A stretch of 64,000 nucleotides of DNA from Paenibacillus kyungheensis (GCF_028606985.1 NZ_CP117416.1:1526001-1590000), one strand, 5' to 3'. Shown: positions 17,047-25,870, counted from the stretch's first letter. Program-made: numbers and translations. The notes: generated by a model from the sequence alone, not told the origin.

Positions 17047-17934
17047 GTGAAGATAATGAAAGATCAAAAAATAATGTTAGTCGATGGAATGGCACTGTTA
17101 TTCCGAGCTTATTATGCAACAGCGCAATCCGGTTATATTCGTCGCACAAAGTCAGGGATTCCTACGAATGCGATTTACGGGTTTGTACGTTATCTATGGG
17201 ACGCTGTACAACTGTATAATCCTACTCATATCGCTTGTTGTTGGGATGTTAGTAGCAAAACGTTTCGTACCGAAGAATTTGCTGCTTACAAAGGAAATCG
17301 TTCAGCTGCACCGGATGATCTGATTCCTCAATTTGATTTGATTTTGGAAGTGACCGAAAGTATGGGTATTCCTAATCTAAGTGCACCTGGTTATGAAGCT
17401 GATGATTGTATCGGTACCATTTCACGTGAGCTTGAAGCAGATATGGAAGTTCTGATTTTGACAGGAGATCATGATATGTTACAGCTAGTGGATGAACGGA
17501 CTAGCGTGATTATTATGAAAAAAGGCTATGGTAATTACAAAGTCTATACGCCTGAATCACTAATGGAAGAAAAGGAATTAACACCTGCTCAGATTATTGA
17601 TATGAAAGCTCTGATGGGCGATGCTAGTGACAACTATCCAGGAGTCAAAGGAATCGGTGAAAAAACAGCGATTAAGCTGGTCAAAGAGTACGGAACAATC
17701 GCAGGAATATTGGAAAATTTAGATCAATTAACACCTTCGATTCGTACAAAAATTGAAAATGGTCTCGATATGCTTCATATGTCTCATCGCTTGGCGGCGA
17801 TTCATCGTGAAGTACCTGTCGTTTGTTCGCTGGATGCCAGTCTTTTGCTTTTAGAAGATGATATCATTCTGACGAAATTTGAAGAACTAGAGATCAAAAG
17901 TCTTTGTTCTATGTTAGGCGTAGGTGTATTTTAA
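17047..17934 (+). CDS. 5'-3' exonuclease / flap endonuclease (YpcP-like)
   Basis: 295 residues, the size of free-standing homologues of the DNA polymerase I 5' nuclease domain. Metal-binding acids are visible in MLVDGMALLFRAYYA, YEADDCIGT and LTGDHDMLQLV. The helix-hairpin-helix DNA-binding motif is GDASDNYPGVKGIGEKTAIKLV (about residues 195-217). It probably removes RNA primers or flaps together with Pol I. The GTG at 17047 has GAGAAGG about five bases upstream; an in-frame ATG at 17056 is the alternative. Its stop codon touches the ATG of the next gene. Confidence 0.93.
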   Translation: MKIMKDQKIMLVDGMALLFRAYYATAQSGYIRRTKSGIPTNAIYGFVRYLWDAVQLYNPTHIACCWDVSSKTFRTEEFAAYKGNRSAAPDDLIPQFDLILEVTESMGIPNLSAPGYEADDCIGTISRELEADMEVLILTGDHDMLQLVDERTSVIIMKKGYGNYKVYTPESLMEEKELTPAQIIDMKALMGDASDNYPGVKGIGEKTAIKLVKEYGTIAGILENLDQLTPSIRTKIENGLDMLHMSHRLAAIHREVPVVCSLDASLLLLEDDIILTKFEELEIKSLCSMLGVGVF

Positions 17935-19020
17935 ATGAAAACATTATCGCGCTTAATGATCGCTATATTGTCTATAGTAATGATTCTGTGCTTGCTACCT
18001 ACTGCTGGTTCTTCAGCGGTAGCAGCAGGGTCAGGAATCAAAGCTGCAACGCAGAAAGTGTCTGCTGCTGGACGAACATTTACTGTACAGACTGTTCGTA
18101 TTCCCAAAGGAACCAAAACAGGTATAGGACTAGCTAATCAACAAGTCGGTCAGACTGCTTCTTTATCTTCTATCGTCAAACATTATGGTGCTCAAGCAGC
18201 TATTAATGGTGCTTTTTTTGAAGCGTATGGTGGTGCGCCTGATCCTTATGGTACGTTAATTAAGAACGGTCGTATCGCGCATTTGGGCAGATATGGCACA
18301 ACGATAGGATTTTTGGCAAATGGTACAGCGTTGATGGATTCGTTACGATTGTCTGTCACAGGAACAGTGCAATCGACAACAGGCAAATCGTCTAGCTGGT
18401 ACGCTATCTGGGTGAATCGTCTTCCCGGTGCTTCCAGTACATCTGTTATCTACACGTCTGATCGAGGTACCAATACAGGCTTCACAGGTGGAATTGCAGT
18501 TACTGTAGTGAATAACAAAGTAACGCATAAAGGAAACAACAACAAAACCAAAATTCCATCTAATGGATATGTGCTTGTGTATACAGGAGATCAGAAATAC
18601 GCGGCTGATCGCTTTACGGTAGGTGCTACTGTCAACATGAATATCGCTTACCAGGATATCAATGGCAAAGATATTCCATGGCAACAAGTCGTGACTGCGG
18701 TAGGTGCAGGCCCAAGATTAGTGAAAGACAGTAAAATCGCTCTAAATGCAGAAGCAGAAGGATTCCAAGATTCTAAAATTTTGACTGCTGCTGGTGCACG
18801 TAGTGGGATTGCAATAATGGCGGATGGTTCGGTGATGATTGCGACTGTTCCAGGAGCAACCATGAAACAATGGGCAGCTATTATGCAAAAGCTTGGCGCT
18901 AAACAAGCGATGAATTTAGATGGAGGCGCTTCATCGGGAATGTATGCAAATGGACGTATGCTTACTGCACCCGGACGCTTATTAAGCAATACGTTAATTT
19001 TTGGTGCAAGCGGTTCATAA
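17935..19020 (+). CDS. Secreted phosphodiester glycosidase (NAGPA domain) protein
   Basis: 361 residues. The N-terminal signal peptide (hydrophobic core LMIAILSIVMILCLLP, likely cleaved around residue 30) is followed by the NAGPA/DUF2233 fold. Typical motifs are AINGAFFEAYGG near residue 90 and, close to the end, MNLDGGASSGMYANGR. In the family the enzyme hydrolyses sugar-phosphodiester bonds, often in wall polymers or exopolysaccharide. The ATG follows the exonuclease TAA with no gap, suggesting translational coupling of an intracellular nuclease and an exported hydrolase, which is functionally odd. A second member is encoded at 51173-52240. Confidence 0.87.
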   Translation: MKTLSRLMIAILSIVMILCLLPTAGSSAVAAGSGIKAATQKVSAAGRTFTVQTVRIPKGTKTGIGLANQQVGQTASLSSIVKHYGAQAAINGAFFEAYGGAPDPYGTLIKNGRIAHLGRYGTTIGFLANGTALMDSLRLSVTGTVQSTTGKSSSWYAIWVNRLPGASSTSVIYTSDRGTNTGFTGGIAVTVVNNKVTHKGNNNKTKIPSNGYVLVYTGDQKYAADRFTVGATVNMNIAYQDINGKDIPWQQVVTAVGAGPRLVKDSKIALNAEAEGFQDSKILTAAGARSGIAIMADGSVMIATVPGATMKQWAAIMQKLGAKQAMNLDGGASSGMYANGRMLTAPGRLLSNTLIFGASGS

Positions 19021-19144
19021 AGCAGTAGTGTCGACATCATCTCGACTTCAATATCATATATGATCAAATATGGAGCATCTCTGCACTAATCTAGGGGAAT
19101 ACTAATCTGTCCATACAGGATAACTCAAAGGAGAACTATCATTT

Positions 19145-20047
19145 ATGAAAAAATTAGGGGCTATTGAAGCAGGCGGTACTAAATTTGTATGCGGGATCGG
19201 TACAGAGGATGGAGAAATTTTAGAAAGAGTAAGTTTCCCAACCGAAACGCCTGAGATTACGATGAAAAATGTAATTTCTTTTTTTGAAGGTAAAGGGGTT
19301 GAAGCGATCGGGATAGGTTCTTTTGGACCGATTGATCCGATTAAAGGCAGCCCAACTTATGGATACATAACGACTACACCCAAGCCACACTGGGGACAAT
19401 ACAATATTGTAGGACATATGAAAGAGCATTTTGATGTACCGATCGGTTTTGATACCGATGTGAATGGTGCGGCTTTAGGCGAACACAAATGGGGAGCAGC
19501 GCAAGGATTATCGAGCTGTATTTATATTACGGTAGGTACAGGTATTGGTGCTGGAGCAGTAGTCGATGGTAAAATGCTACATGGACTATCTCATCCAGAA
19601 ATGGGACATATTTTGGTTCGTCGTCATCCTGATGATCATTTTGAAGGATTCTGCCCTTATCATGGCGATTGTCTGGAAGGTGTAGCAGCCGGCCCTGCGA
19701 TTGAACGACGCTGGCAAGTTAAAGGTTCTGAGCTAACTCCAGAACATCCTGCATGGGAAATGGAAGCTTACTATCTGGCGCAAGCATTAATGAACTATGT
19801 ACTAATTCTATCCCCACAAAAAATTGTGATGGGTGGCGGCGTGATGAAGCAAGAGCAATTGTTCCCGCTAATTCGTGAAAAATTACAAAAGCTTCTAGCT
19901 GGTTATGTACAGCATCCTAGCTTAAATGAACAAATTGACCAATTTATCGTCCCTCCACAATTGGGTGATAATGCTGGATTATGCGGAGCGCTCGCTTTAG
20001 CAGATCTAGCATGGTCTGGAGAAAAAGGTGCAACCAATGGCGAATAA
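19145..20047 (+). CDS. ROK-family sugar kinase (fructokinase type)
   Basis: 300 residues. An N-terminal ATP-binding motif (GAIEAGGTKFVCGIG), the ROK signature around YITVGTGIGAGAVVDG, the catalytic Asp in GFDTDVNGAALGE, and a zinc-binding stretch HPDDHFEGFCPYHGDCLEG match the Bacillus YdhR/GmuE and ScrK fructokinases. It phosphorylates a hexose, most likely fructose or mannose, at C6. AAAGGAG precedes the ATG. Its last eleven bases overlap the start of bdbD, an unusual partner. Confidence 0.9.
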   Translation: MKKLGAIEAGGTKFVCGIGTEDGEILERVSFPTETPEITMKNVISFFEGKGVEAIGIGSFGPIDPIKGSPTYGYITTTPKPHWGQYNIVGHMKEHFDVPIGFDTDVNGAALGEHKWGAAQGLSSCIYITVGTGIGAGAVVDGKMLHGLSHPEMGHILVRRHPDDHFEGFCPYHGDCLEGVAAGPAIERRWQVKGSELTPEHPAWEMEAYYLAQALMNYVLILSPQKIVMGGGVMKQEQLFPLIREKLQKLLAGYVQHPSLNEQIDQFIVPPQLGDNAGLCGALALADLAWSGEKGATNGE

Positions 20048-20780
20048 GAAAAAAGTAAACCCAGCCATCAAAAGACAGCAACAACAAGAATACAAACAAA
20101 AAGAAGCGTTACGTCAAAAGAAGTTAATGCGTAATCTTATTATTGGAACTGTAGCTGTGATTGCAGTGATTGTTCTACTTATTATTTTCGTACCGAACAA
20201 CAAAACAGCCGAAGCGACTACGTTTGATTACAATCAGCTTCCTGTCAAAGGTGAAACCACAGCTCCTGTCAAAATTGTAGAATTTGGCGATTTCAAATGC
20301 CCGATTTGTAAACAGTTCAATGAAATTATTGTGCCACAGATTCAAAAAGATTACATTTCCAATGGTACAGCCGCTATGTACTTTATGAACTTCCCGTTTT
20401 TGGGACCTGATTCCACAACAGCAGCTTTGGCTGTAGAGTCTGTGTATCACCAAAACAATGATGCGTTCTGGAAATATTTTGACGCTATTTATACTAATCA
20501 AGGCGATGAAAATACAGAATGGGCAACTACCGATTTTCTTGTTAATTTAGCTAAAAAAGCAGATGCGTCAATTGATACGACCAAGCTTCGTCAAGATATC
20601 GAAAATAAAACGTATGCCAAACAAGTACAAGCTCAATACGATAAAGGCAAAGAATTAAATCTTCCAGGCACGCCATCGATCTACATTAACGGAGTAGAGT
20701 ATACAGGCGATCTAGGCGATTATACTGCACTCAAAGCAGCAATTGAGAAAGCCAAAACAGAAGCCGGATCGGAGGGCTAA
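20037..20780 (+). CDS. bdbD: Membrane-anchored DsbA-like thiol-disulfide oxidoreductase BdbD
   Basis: About 247 residues. A short basic cytoplasmic tail is followed by one transmembrane anchor (about residues 34-54, NLIIGTVAVIAVIVLLIIFV) and an extracellular thioredoxin fold with an inserted helical domain. The redox motif is CPIC in EFGDFKCPICKQF, and the cis-proline loop is in PGTPSIYING. It oxidises secreted proteins and is re-oxidised by BdbC, encoded immediately downstream. The ATG at 20037 is chosen because AAAAAGG lies eight bases upstream; an in-frame GTG at 20028 is less likely. Confidence 0.93.
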   Translation: MANKKKVNPAIKRQQQQEYKQKEALRQKKLMRNLIIGTVAVIAVIVLLIIFVPNNKTAEATTFDYNQLPVKGETTAPVKIVEFGDFKCPICKQFNEIIVPQIQKDYISNGTAAMYFMNFPFLGPDSTTAALAVESVYHQNNDAFWKYFDAIYTNQGDENTEWATTDFLVNLAKKADASIDTTKLRQDIENKTYAKQVQAQYDKGKELNLPGTPSIYINGVEYTGDLGDYTALKAAIEKAKTEAGSEG

Positions 20781-20784
20781 TACG

Positions 20785-21249
20785 ATGAATACAGAATCGT
20801 CTCCATCTTTTTTAGCACGATACTATTTATTTCTAGCATGGATAGTCGCTATTGTAGCTACTGGTGGAAGTCTGTATTTGAGTGATGTAATGTTGCTAGA
20901 ACCTTGTAAATTATGCTGGTATCAGCGTATTTTTATGTATCCACAGGTGATTTTGCTCGGTATCGCTGCTTATCATAATGATCGACGTATTGTCAGATAC
21001 TCGATGCCACTCGTTATTCTTGGTGCATGTGTAGCGATTTACCATTATGCAGAGCAACATATTCCAGCTTTGAGCAGAATTTTACCATGTACAACAGGGG
21101 TTCCTTGCAATAAGCCTTATTTTGAATGGTTTGGTTTTATTACGATTCCTTTTATGGCATTGATTGCGTTTATCTTGATCGCTTTGTTGTTGTGGAGAGG
21201 TAGTCGCGCAGCAGATGCTATCGCTTATGAAGATGAAGAAACAGAATAA
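20785..21249 (+). CDS. bdbC: DsbB-like disulfide oxidoreductase BdbC
   Basis: 154 residues with four transmembrane segments. Two extracytoplasmic cysteine pairs are CKLC (in MLLEPCKLCWYQRIFMYPQ) and CTTGVPC, the standard arrangement for passing electrons from BdbD to the quinone pool. GGAGGG, sitting over the bdbD stop region, is well spaced for the ATG at 20785. Together with bdbD it makes a complete oxidation pair of the kind needed for competence proteins and disulfide-containing secreted peptides. A terminator follows. Confidence 0.94.
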   Translation: MNTESSPSFLARYYLFLAWIVAIVATGGSLYLSDVMLLEPCKLCWYQRIFMYPQVILLGIAAYHNDRRIVRYSMPLVILGACVAIYHYAEQHIPALSRILPCTTGVPCNKPYFEWFGFITIPFMALIAFILIALLLWRGSRAADAIAYEDEETE

Positions 21250-21281
21250 GTAATCATACCGTTGATTGATATCAGTACCAT

Positions 21282-21324
21282 GTCTTCTTTTTAGCATTTA
21301 TTGTTGAAAAGAAGACTTTTTTTA
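21282..21324 (+). terminator. Intrinsic terminator after bdbC
   Basis: GTCTTCTTTT (from 21282) pairs with AAAAGAAGAC (21307-21316), followed by a long T-run. Confidence 0.92.
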
Positions 21325-21490
21325 TAATCCAACGATAGAAATATATGAACCTAACGTATGAACAGTAGGACTTGAAAAAAACGTCTATTTTGAATCAATT
21401 TTGATCTATTTGATGTAATGAGTACGTTTAACGGTTAACTATAGTAAGAGAATACTGTTCAATAACTAGATAAAAGTGGAGGAATGTCGA

Positions 21491-24274
21491 ATGAGAGAAG
21501 GCAATTCAATATATGAAGTAGAGCCGTGGTCGATTCGAGAATCTTCGTTTGACCCTATCCACAATCGTAGAGGAGAAACTATTTTTACGGTTGCTAATGG
21601 ATATTTGGGAATGCGTGGTCATTTTGAAGAAGGATTAGAAGGTGCAGGTATTAATGCACTGAATGGTACGTATTTGAATGGATTTTACGATTCAGCAGAT
21701 ATTACGTATGGAGAAGAAGCTTTTGGTTATGCCCGTAAGCGTCAGACGATGTTAAATGTAACGGACAGTAAAATTATTGAGTTATTTATCGATGGCGAAC
21801 AATTTAATTTATTAAGCGGTCGTGTGATAGAATACGAACGTATTTTGGATATGCAACATGGGATTTTATCGCGTCATGTCGTATGGGAAAGTGGCACAGG
21901 TAAACAAGTGCAAGTGGATACACAGCGCCTAATTTCGTTTGATAATAAGCATGTAGCTATGGTTCGCTATACAGTGAAGCCTGTTAATTTTACAGGAGAA
22001 ATTAAATTGATCTCTGCTTTGAACGGTAAAGTGACTAATGAAATATCAGCAGACGATCCACGAGCAGGGTCAGCTTTTGGAGGGCAAGTATTACATACGG
22101 TTCAGTCGTATGAAGAAAATACGTTTATGGCTCTAGAGCAACGTACGACCGAAACAGAATTTCATTTATTGTGTGGCGCAGAGCATACGTTAGATTATGA
22201 CTATACGTTATCAACGATTCAAGAAGATGAGCGTATTGCGAAAGCATTTACTATGCAAGTGGACGAAGGACAATCTGTTACATTGGATAAATCTATCGTT
22301 TATTATTCTTCAAAAGATTATGAAGTAGATCACTTGCTAATTTTGGCTCAATCTACGTTAAAAGAAGTCAAAGCAAATGGCTGGGATGCTTTAACGATAA
22401 AACAAAAAGAATATCTAGATGAATTCTGGGAAATTGCAGATGTGAATGTAGAAGGCGATGAACTGTTACAACAGGGATTACGATACAATGCGTATCAATT
22501 ATTCCAATCGGTCGGTCGTGATGGCAAAACGAATATTAGTGCGAAAGGAATCACAGGCGAAGGGTATGAAGGGCATTATTTCTGGGATACAGAGACATAT
22601 ATGTTGCCATTCTTCCTATATACCAAGCCCGAGTTAGCCTTGCGTCTGTTAGAATACCGTTATTACACACTGCCCAAAGCAAGAGAGCGTGCAGTAGAAA
22701 TGGCAGCAGAAGGTGCTCTATTCCCGTGGCGTACGATCAACGGAGAAGAAGCTTCTGCCTATTATCCAGGAGGAACCGCTCAATTTCATATCAATGCCGA
22801 TGTAGCTCATGCGATTATTCAATACGTAGAAGCGACAGGCGATCAAGACTTTTTGCAGAGCAAAGGTCTGGAGATGTTGATCGAGATTTCAAGATTTTTC
22901 TTATCTGTAGGGAATTGGATTACAGGTAAAGGATTCTGTATTAATGGAGTGACTGGCCCTGATGAATATACAGCGATTGTAAATAACAATACGTATACAA
23001 ATATTATGGTCAAAGATGCATTAGAATTTACTGTACATGAATTAACACAGTGGGAAGAATTAACTCCAGATTCTTATCTGGCGATGCACAGTGTTATGGG
23101 ACTAACCGAAGAAGAGATTGCAGATTGGGCACGTGCTGCGGATGAAATCTATATTCATCGTCAAAATGGATTGATCGGTCAGGATGATTCTTTCCTGGAT
23201 AAAGGCGTATGGGATTTTGACAATACACCGGCTGAAAATTATCCATTACTGCTGCATTACCATCCATTGGTCATTTATCGTCAGCAAGTGATCAAGCAAG
23301 CGGATCTGATTCTGGCATTTTATTTGCTAGGTGAGAAATTTACCAAGTTGGAAAAAGTCAAAAACTATGCCTATTATGAGCCATTAACAACACATGATTC
23401 TTCGTTGTCAGCAGCGATTCATGCAATTATTGCAGCAGAGCTCGGTAATATGGATCATGCGTATAACTTCTTTATCGAATCGGCACGTATGGATCTGGAT
23501 GATATTCATGGTAATGTCAAAGACGGGATTCATGCTGCATCAATGGCAGGTAGCTGGTTAACGATTATTGGTGGATTTGCAGGTATGCGTCAATATGACG
23601 GTCGATTGCATTTTGAACCGAAATTACCACCAAGCTGGACAGAGTACTCGTTCCGGGTACAATTTCAAGATCGCCTTGTCAATGTAAATGTAGAAGGCAA
23701 CAAAACAACGTATAGCCTTGTTCGCGGAGAACCGTTAACGATAGAACATTATGGACAAGAATATGTAGTCGCAATGACACAGCCACTTGAAGCGAACAAT
23801 CGTGATCTGTGTGCAATAGTATTTGGCTTGGAAGGTGTAGTTATTCCGGTTATTGATGAAGAATCAGAAACGATTGAATCCGCAGAATTGTTGCCAGGTG
23901 TAGAAGATTTACTACAACATTTTGCTGATCATAATATCGCTGTTGTTTTGGCATCTCACCGTAGTGATGCAGAAGAAGTGGTAGAAAAATTAGGAGTACG
24001 ACAATATTTCAACCGCATCATTACATCGGATGATGTAGAGTTCAGTAAGCCTGATCCTGAAATATTTATCAAAGCAGCTAATGCAGTCAATATTCATCCT
24101 TATCACACGATGGTTATTGAAGATTCTACCGAATCGATCCAATCTGCCCGTCAAATCGGAATGAAAACGATCGCTGTAAGTTCACTAACCCGAATCGATA
24201 GTGCACACTTTACAGTACCCGGCTTAGACGGACTAAACCTAGAAACCATGATCCGCTGGATGCAACTTCCTTGA
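21491..24274 (+). CDS. GH65 glycoside phosphorylase fused to a degenerate HAD (beta-phosphoglucomutase-like) domain
   Basis: 927 residues. Residues 1 to about 765 form a GH65 enzyme (maltose/kojibiose/trehalose phosphorylase family): N-terminal beta-sandwich (ETIFTVANGYLGMRG), an (alpha/alpha)6 barrel with the general-acid Glu492 in GVTGPDEY, and a C-terminal beta part. Such enzymes release beta-glucose 1-phosphate. From about residue 773 a HAD-like domain follows. Motif II (Ser822 in VVLASHRS), motif III (Lys853 in FSKPDPEIF) and motif IV (Glu877-Asp878 in IEDSTESIQSA) are kept. Motif I reads VFGLEG instead of FDLDG: the nucleophile is Gly779 and the acid/base is Glu781. The helical cap is also missing, with only about 20 residues between motif I and LLPGV. 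ATG at 21491 follows GGAGGA. Confidence 0.93.
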   Translation: MREGNSIYEVEPWSIRESSFDPIHNRRGETIFTVANGYLGMRGHFEEGLEGAGINALNGTYLNGFYDSADITYGEEAFGYARKRQTMLNVTDSKIIELFIDGEQFNLLSGRVIEYERILDMQHGILSRHVVWESGTGKQVQVDTQRLISFDNKHVAMVRYTVKPVNFTGEIKLISALNGKVTNEISADDPRAGSAFGGQVLHTVQSYEENTFMALEQRTTETEFHLLCGAEHTLDYDYTLSTIQEDERIAKAFTMQVDEGQSVTLDKSIVYYSSKDYEVDHLLILAQSTLKEVKANGWDALTIKQKEYLDEFWEIADVNVEGDELLQQGLRYNAYQLFQSVGRDGKTNISAKGITGEGYEGHYFWDTETYMLPFFLYTKPELALRLLEYRYYTLPKARERAVEMAAEGALFPWRTINGEEASAYYPGGTAQFHINADVAHAIIQYVEATGDQDFLQSKGLEMLIEISRFFLSVGNWITGKGFCINGVTGPDEYTAIVNNNTYTNIMVKDALEFTVHELTQWEELTPDSYLAMHSVMGLTEEEIADWARAADEIYIHRQNGLIGQDDSFLDKGVWDFDNTPAENYPLLLHYHPLVIYRQQVIKQADLILAFYLLGEKFTKLEKVKNYAYYEPLTTHDSSLSAAIHAIIAAELGNMDHAYNFFIESARMDLDDIHGNVKDGIHAASMAGSWLTIIGGFAGMRQYDGRLHFEPKLPPSWTEYSFRVQFQDRLVNVNVEGNKTTYSLVRGEPLTIEHYGQEYVVAMTQPLEANNRDLCAIVFGLEGVVIPVIDEESETIESAELLPGVEDLLQHFADHNIAVVLASHRSDAEEVVEKLGVRQYFNRIITSDDVEFSKPDPEIFIKAANAVNIHPYHTMVIEDSTESIQSARQIGMKTIAVSSLTRIDSAHFTVPGLDGLNLETMIRWMQLP

Positions 24275-24278
24275 TTAA

Positions 24279-24398
24279 GCGCTTGGCACCATAAGCGCGA
24301 CCTATAGCACTTGGCAATATAAGTGCGACCCGTAAAATAAAAAAGTGATTTTTGCTTTAGCAAAATATCTTACCATCAGCACTTGGCACCATAAGCGC
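24279..24398. repeat. Intergenic hairpin repeat element, copy A (three hairpins)
   Basis: A 20-base unit, GCACTTGGCANNATAAGTGC, is repeated at 24279-24298, 24307-24326 and 24379-24398. Each unit can fold with a 6-bp stem, imperfect in the third. A 52-base spacer between units 2 and 3 contains its own hairpin, TTTTGC-TTTA-GCAAAA, and ATATCTTAC. The same arrangement, including the 52-base spacing, recurs at 48742-48833. It starts five bases after the GH65 stop codon and lies just before the CorA terminator. Confidence 0.85.
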
Positions 24399-24411
24399 GA
24401 CCAAGTGAAAT

Positions 24412-24462
24412 CAAAAAAAGCTGTCCTTGTTCATCAATTGACGATGAATAAGGACAGCTTTA
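24412..24462. terminator. Terminator for corA (and probably for the GH65 gene)
   Basis: A 19-base arm, AAAGCTGTCCTTGTTCATC (24418-24436), pairs perfectly with 24443-24461. The A-run at 24414-24419 gives a T-run for the minus-strand corA transcript. Confidence 0.92.
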
Positions 24463-24468
24463 ATCTTT

Positions 24469-25404
24469 TCAGATCCAATCTTTTTTGCGGAAAGTGAAAA
24501 ACATAGTCAAACCTAGCGTAATCATAATCCCGATCACCAGTGGATAACCGAAACGCCAATGCAATTCAGGCATATCTTCAAAGTTCATTCCATAAATACC
24601 AGTAATTACAGTCAACGGCATAAATATTGTTGTGATCGCTGTAAATACACGCATGATTTCATTCGCACGATTAGAGATACTGGACTGATAAGCTTCTCGT
24701 AAGTTACCCATCAGATCGCGGAACGTATCAAACATCTCAGATACTTTAACCGCATTCTCATATACGTCACTGAAATATTTTTGCAATTGATCATCGATCA
24801 AACGGAGGTCTTTTTTATTCAATGTATTGATGACTTCACGCTGAGGTCCCAATACACGTTTGAGCCATAAAATTTCGCCACGCAAACCAATAATTTCGTT
24901 CAGATGCGATTTTTTGGTATGCATCAATATATTTTCTTCCAGTAGTTCGATCTGATCTTCGATCCGGTCACCGACAGCGAAGTAATTATCAACGACAAGG
25001 TCAATTAACAAATACATAAATTTATCAGCACGACTCACTTCTTCTTCCCATAAAATCGGTTTGAGAACACGCAATTCATTAATTTTCTGCTTGGTCACTG
25101 TAATAATATAATGCCGTCCTAGAAAAATATTCAAGGCGCGCAAAAAAATCTCTTCGTTATCAAAACGAATACTGTTGACTACAATAAAATAATGACTTTC
25201 ATAAATTTCGATCTTAGGACGCTGTTCTTCTTCACTCAAGCAATCTTCTACAGCCAGATCATGAAGCATAAAAAGTGGTTGTAGTTCAATCAAATCTTCC
25301 AAATCTGCGTCTATCCAATAAAATCCTTCTTCAGGTGCTACCAGTGTGTCGGTAATATTTTCTACTGGAGTAAATGCTCCAGCATTGACGTGCCGAACTT
25401 TCAT
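24469..25404 (-). CDS. corA: CorA-type magnesium/divalent cation transporter
   Basis: 311 residues. A large N-terminal cytoplasmic domain with a long helix (roughly residues 150-250) is followed by two C-terminal transmembrane segments. The first ends in the diagnostic pore motif YGMN (in VITGIYGMNFEDMPELHW), and the protein closes with the usual basic tail FRKKDWI. It works as a membrane pentamer importing Mg2+ and sometimes Co2+ or Ni2+. ATG at 25404 follows AAGGAG. A promoter and a possible 40-codon ORF lie upstream on the same strand. Confidence 0.93.
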   Translation of the reverse strand: MKVRHVNAGAFTPVENITDTLVAPEEGFYWIDADLEDLIELQPLFMLHDLAVEDCLSEEEQRPKIEIYESHYFIVVNSIRFDNEEIFLRALNIFLGRHYIITVTKQKINELRVLKPILWEEEVSRADKFMYLLIDLVVDNYFAVGDRIEDQIELLEENILMHTKKSHLNEIIGLRGEILWLKRVLGPQREVINTLNKKDLRLIDDQLQKYFSDVYENAVKVSEMFDTFRDLMGNLREAYQSSISNRANEIMRVFTAITTIFMPLTVITGIYGMNFEDMPELHWRFGYPLVIGIMITLGLTMFFTFRKKDWI

Positions 25405-25483
25405 TGTGTTCTACTCCTTTATTATGAAATGAGCAGGGAAAGAAGCGGCAACCGCACACTTGTTTACAAAGCTTCGCTATAAT

Positions 25484-25606
25484 TTATGAAAAACGGAGAA
25501 GATTTTTCAATAATGGCGCGTTACTCCAGTGCCCTATGGTTGTCGTTTGTTTCCTGCAATTTGTCCATCCGTCCTGCTGCCAACTGGGCCTCGGGTCGCC
25601 TTCCAT
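25484..25606 (-). CDS. Possible small protein encoded upstream of corA
   Basis: A 40-codon ORF begins MEGDPRPSWQQDGWTNC and ends LLRFS. AGAGGTG lies eight bases ahead of the ATG at 25606, and a good promoter (TTGACG-17-TAAATA) lies about 30 bases further upstream, so it would be the first reading frame of the corA transcript. It has a distinctly higher GC content and three tryptophans, unlike its AT-rich surroundings. I know of no named homologue. It could be a real small protein, a leader peptide or a chance ORF. A longer reading from 25702 has no ribosome site. Confidence 0.4.
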   Translation of the reverse strand: MEGDPRPSWQQDGWTNCRKQTTTIGHWSNAPLLKNLLRFS

Positions 25607-25634
25607 TTTGAAATTCACCTCTTTTTGATTTAGA

Positions 25635-25663
25635 TATTTATGAAAACTATGAAAAAACGTCAA
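25635..25663 (-). promoter_or_regulatory. Probable sigma-A promoter for the small ORF and corA
   Basis: On the minus strand, TTGACG (25663-25658), a 17-base spacer, then TAAATA (25640-25635). Confidence 0.65.
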
Positions 25664-25870
25664 ATACTTGTTAAGTATACCGTGGTCGTGGAAGCCTTTC
25701 AAGCTTAAATAAGAAACCTCTTTTTAAATCAACCAATATAGTTACCAACAACTTATTTATCGGTTCAATCTAATACATTTTTCACAGCACTTGACGGCAG
25801 ACCGTAGAATAGTATAAATTATGGTATAAGAAAAGTATCAAAACATGTTATTTTAAATTGAATAAGCAAA

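Noticed and set aside
23822-23845. Frameshift or sequencing error as the cause of the missing HAD motif I
   Set aside because: The frame is intact on both sides, two separate positions differ from DxD, and the cap is missing as well, so a single error cannot explain it.
24279-24398. Hairpin element as a tRNA or known riboswitch
   Set aside because: No cloverleaf or conserved riboswitch core is present, and the units are 20-base palindromes with a fixed spacer.
25484-25702. Longer 72-codon version of the small ORF upstream of corA
   Set aside because: Its start lies upstream of the predicted promoter and has no ribosome site; only the 40-codon form from 25606 is considered.
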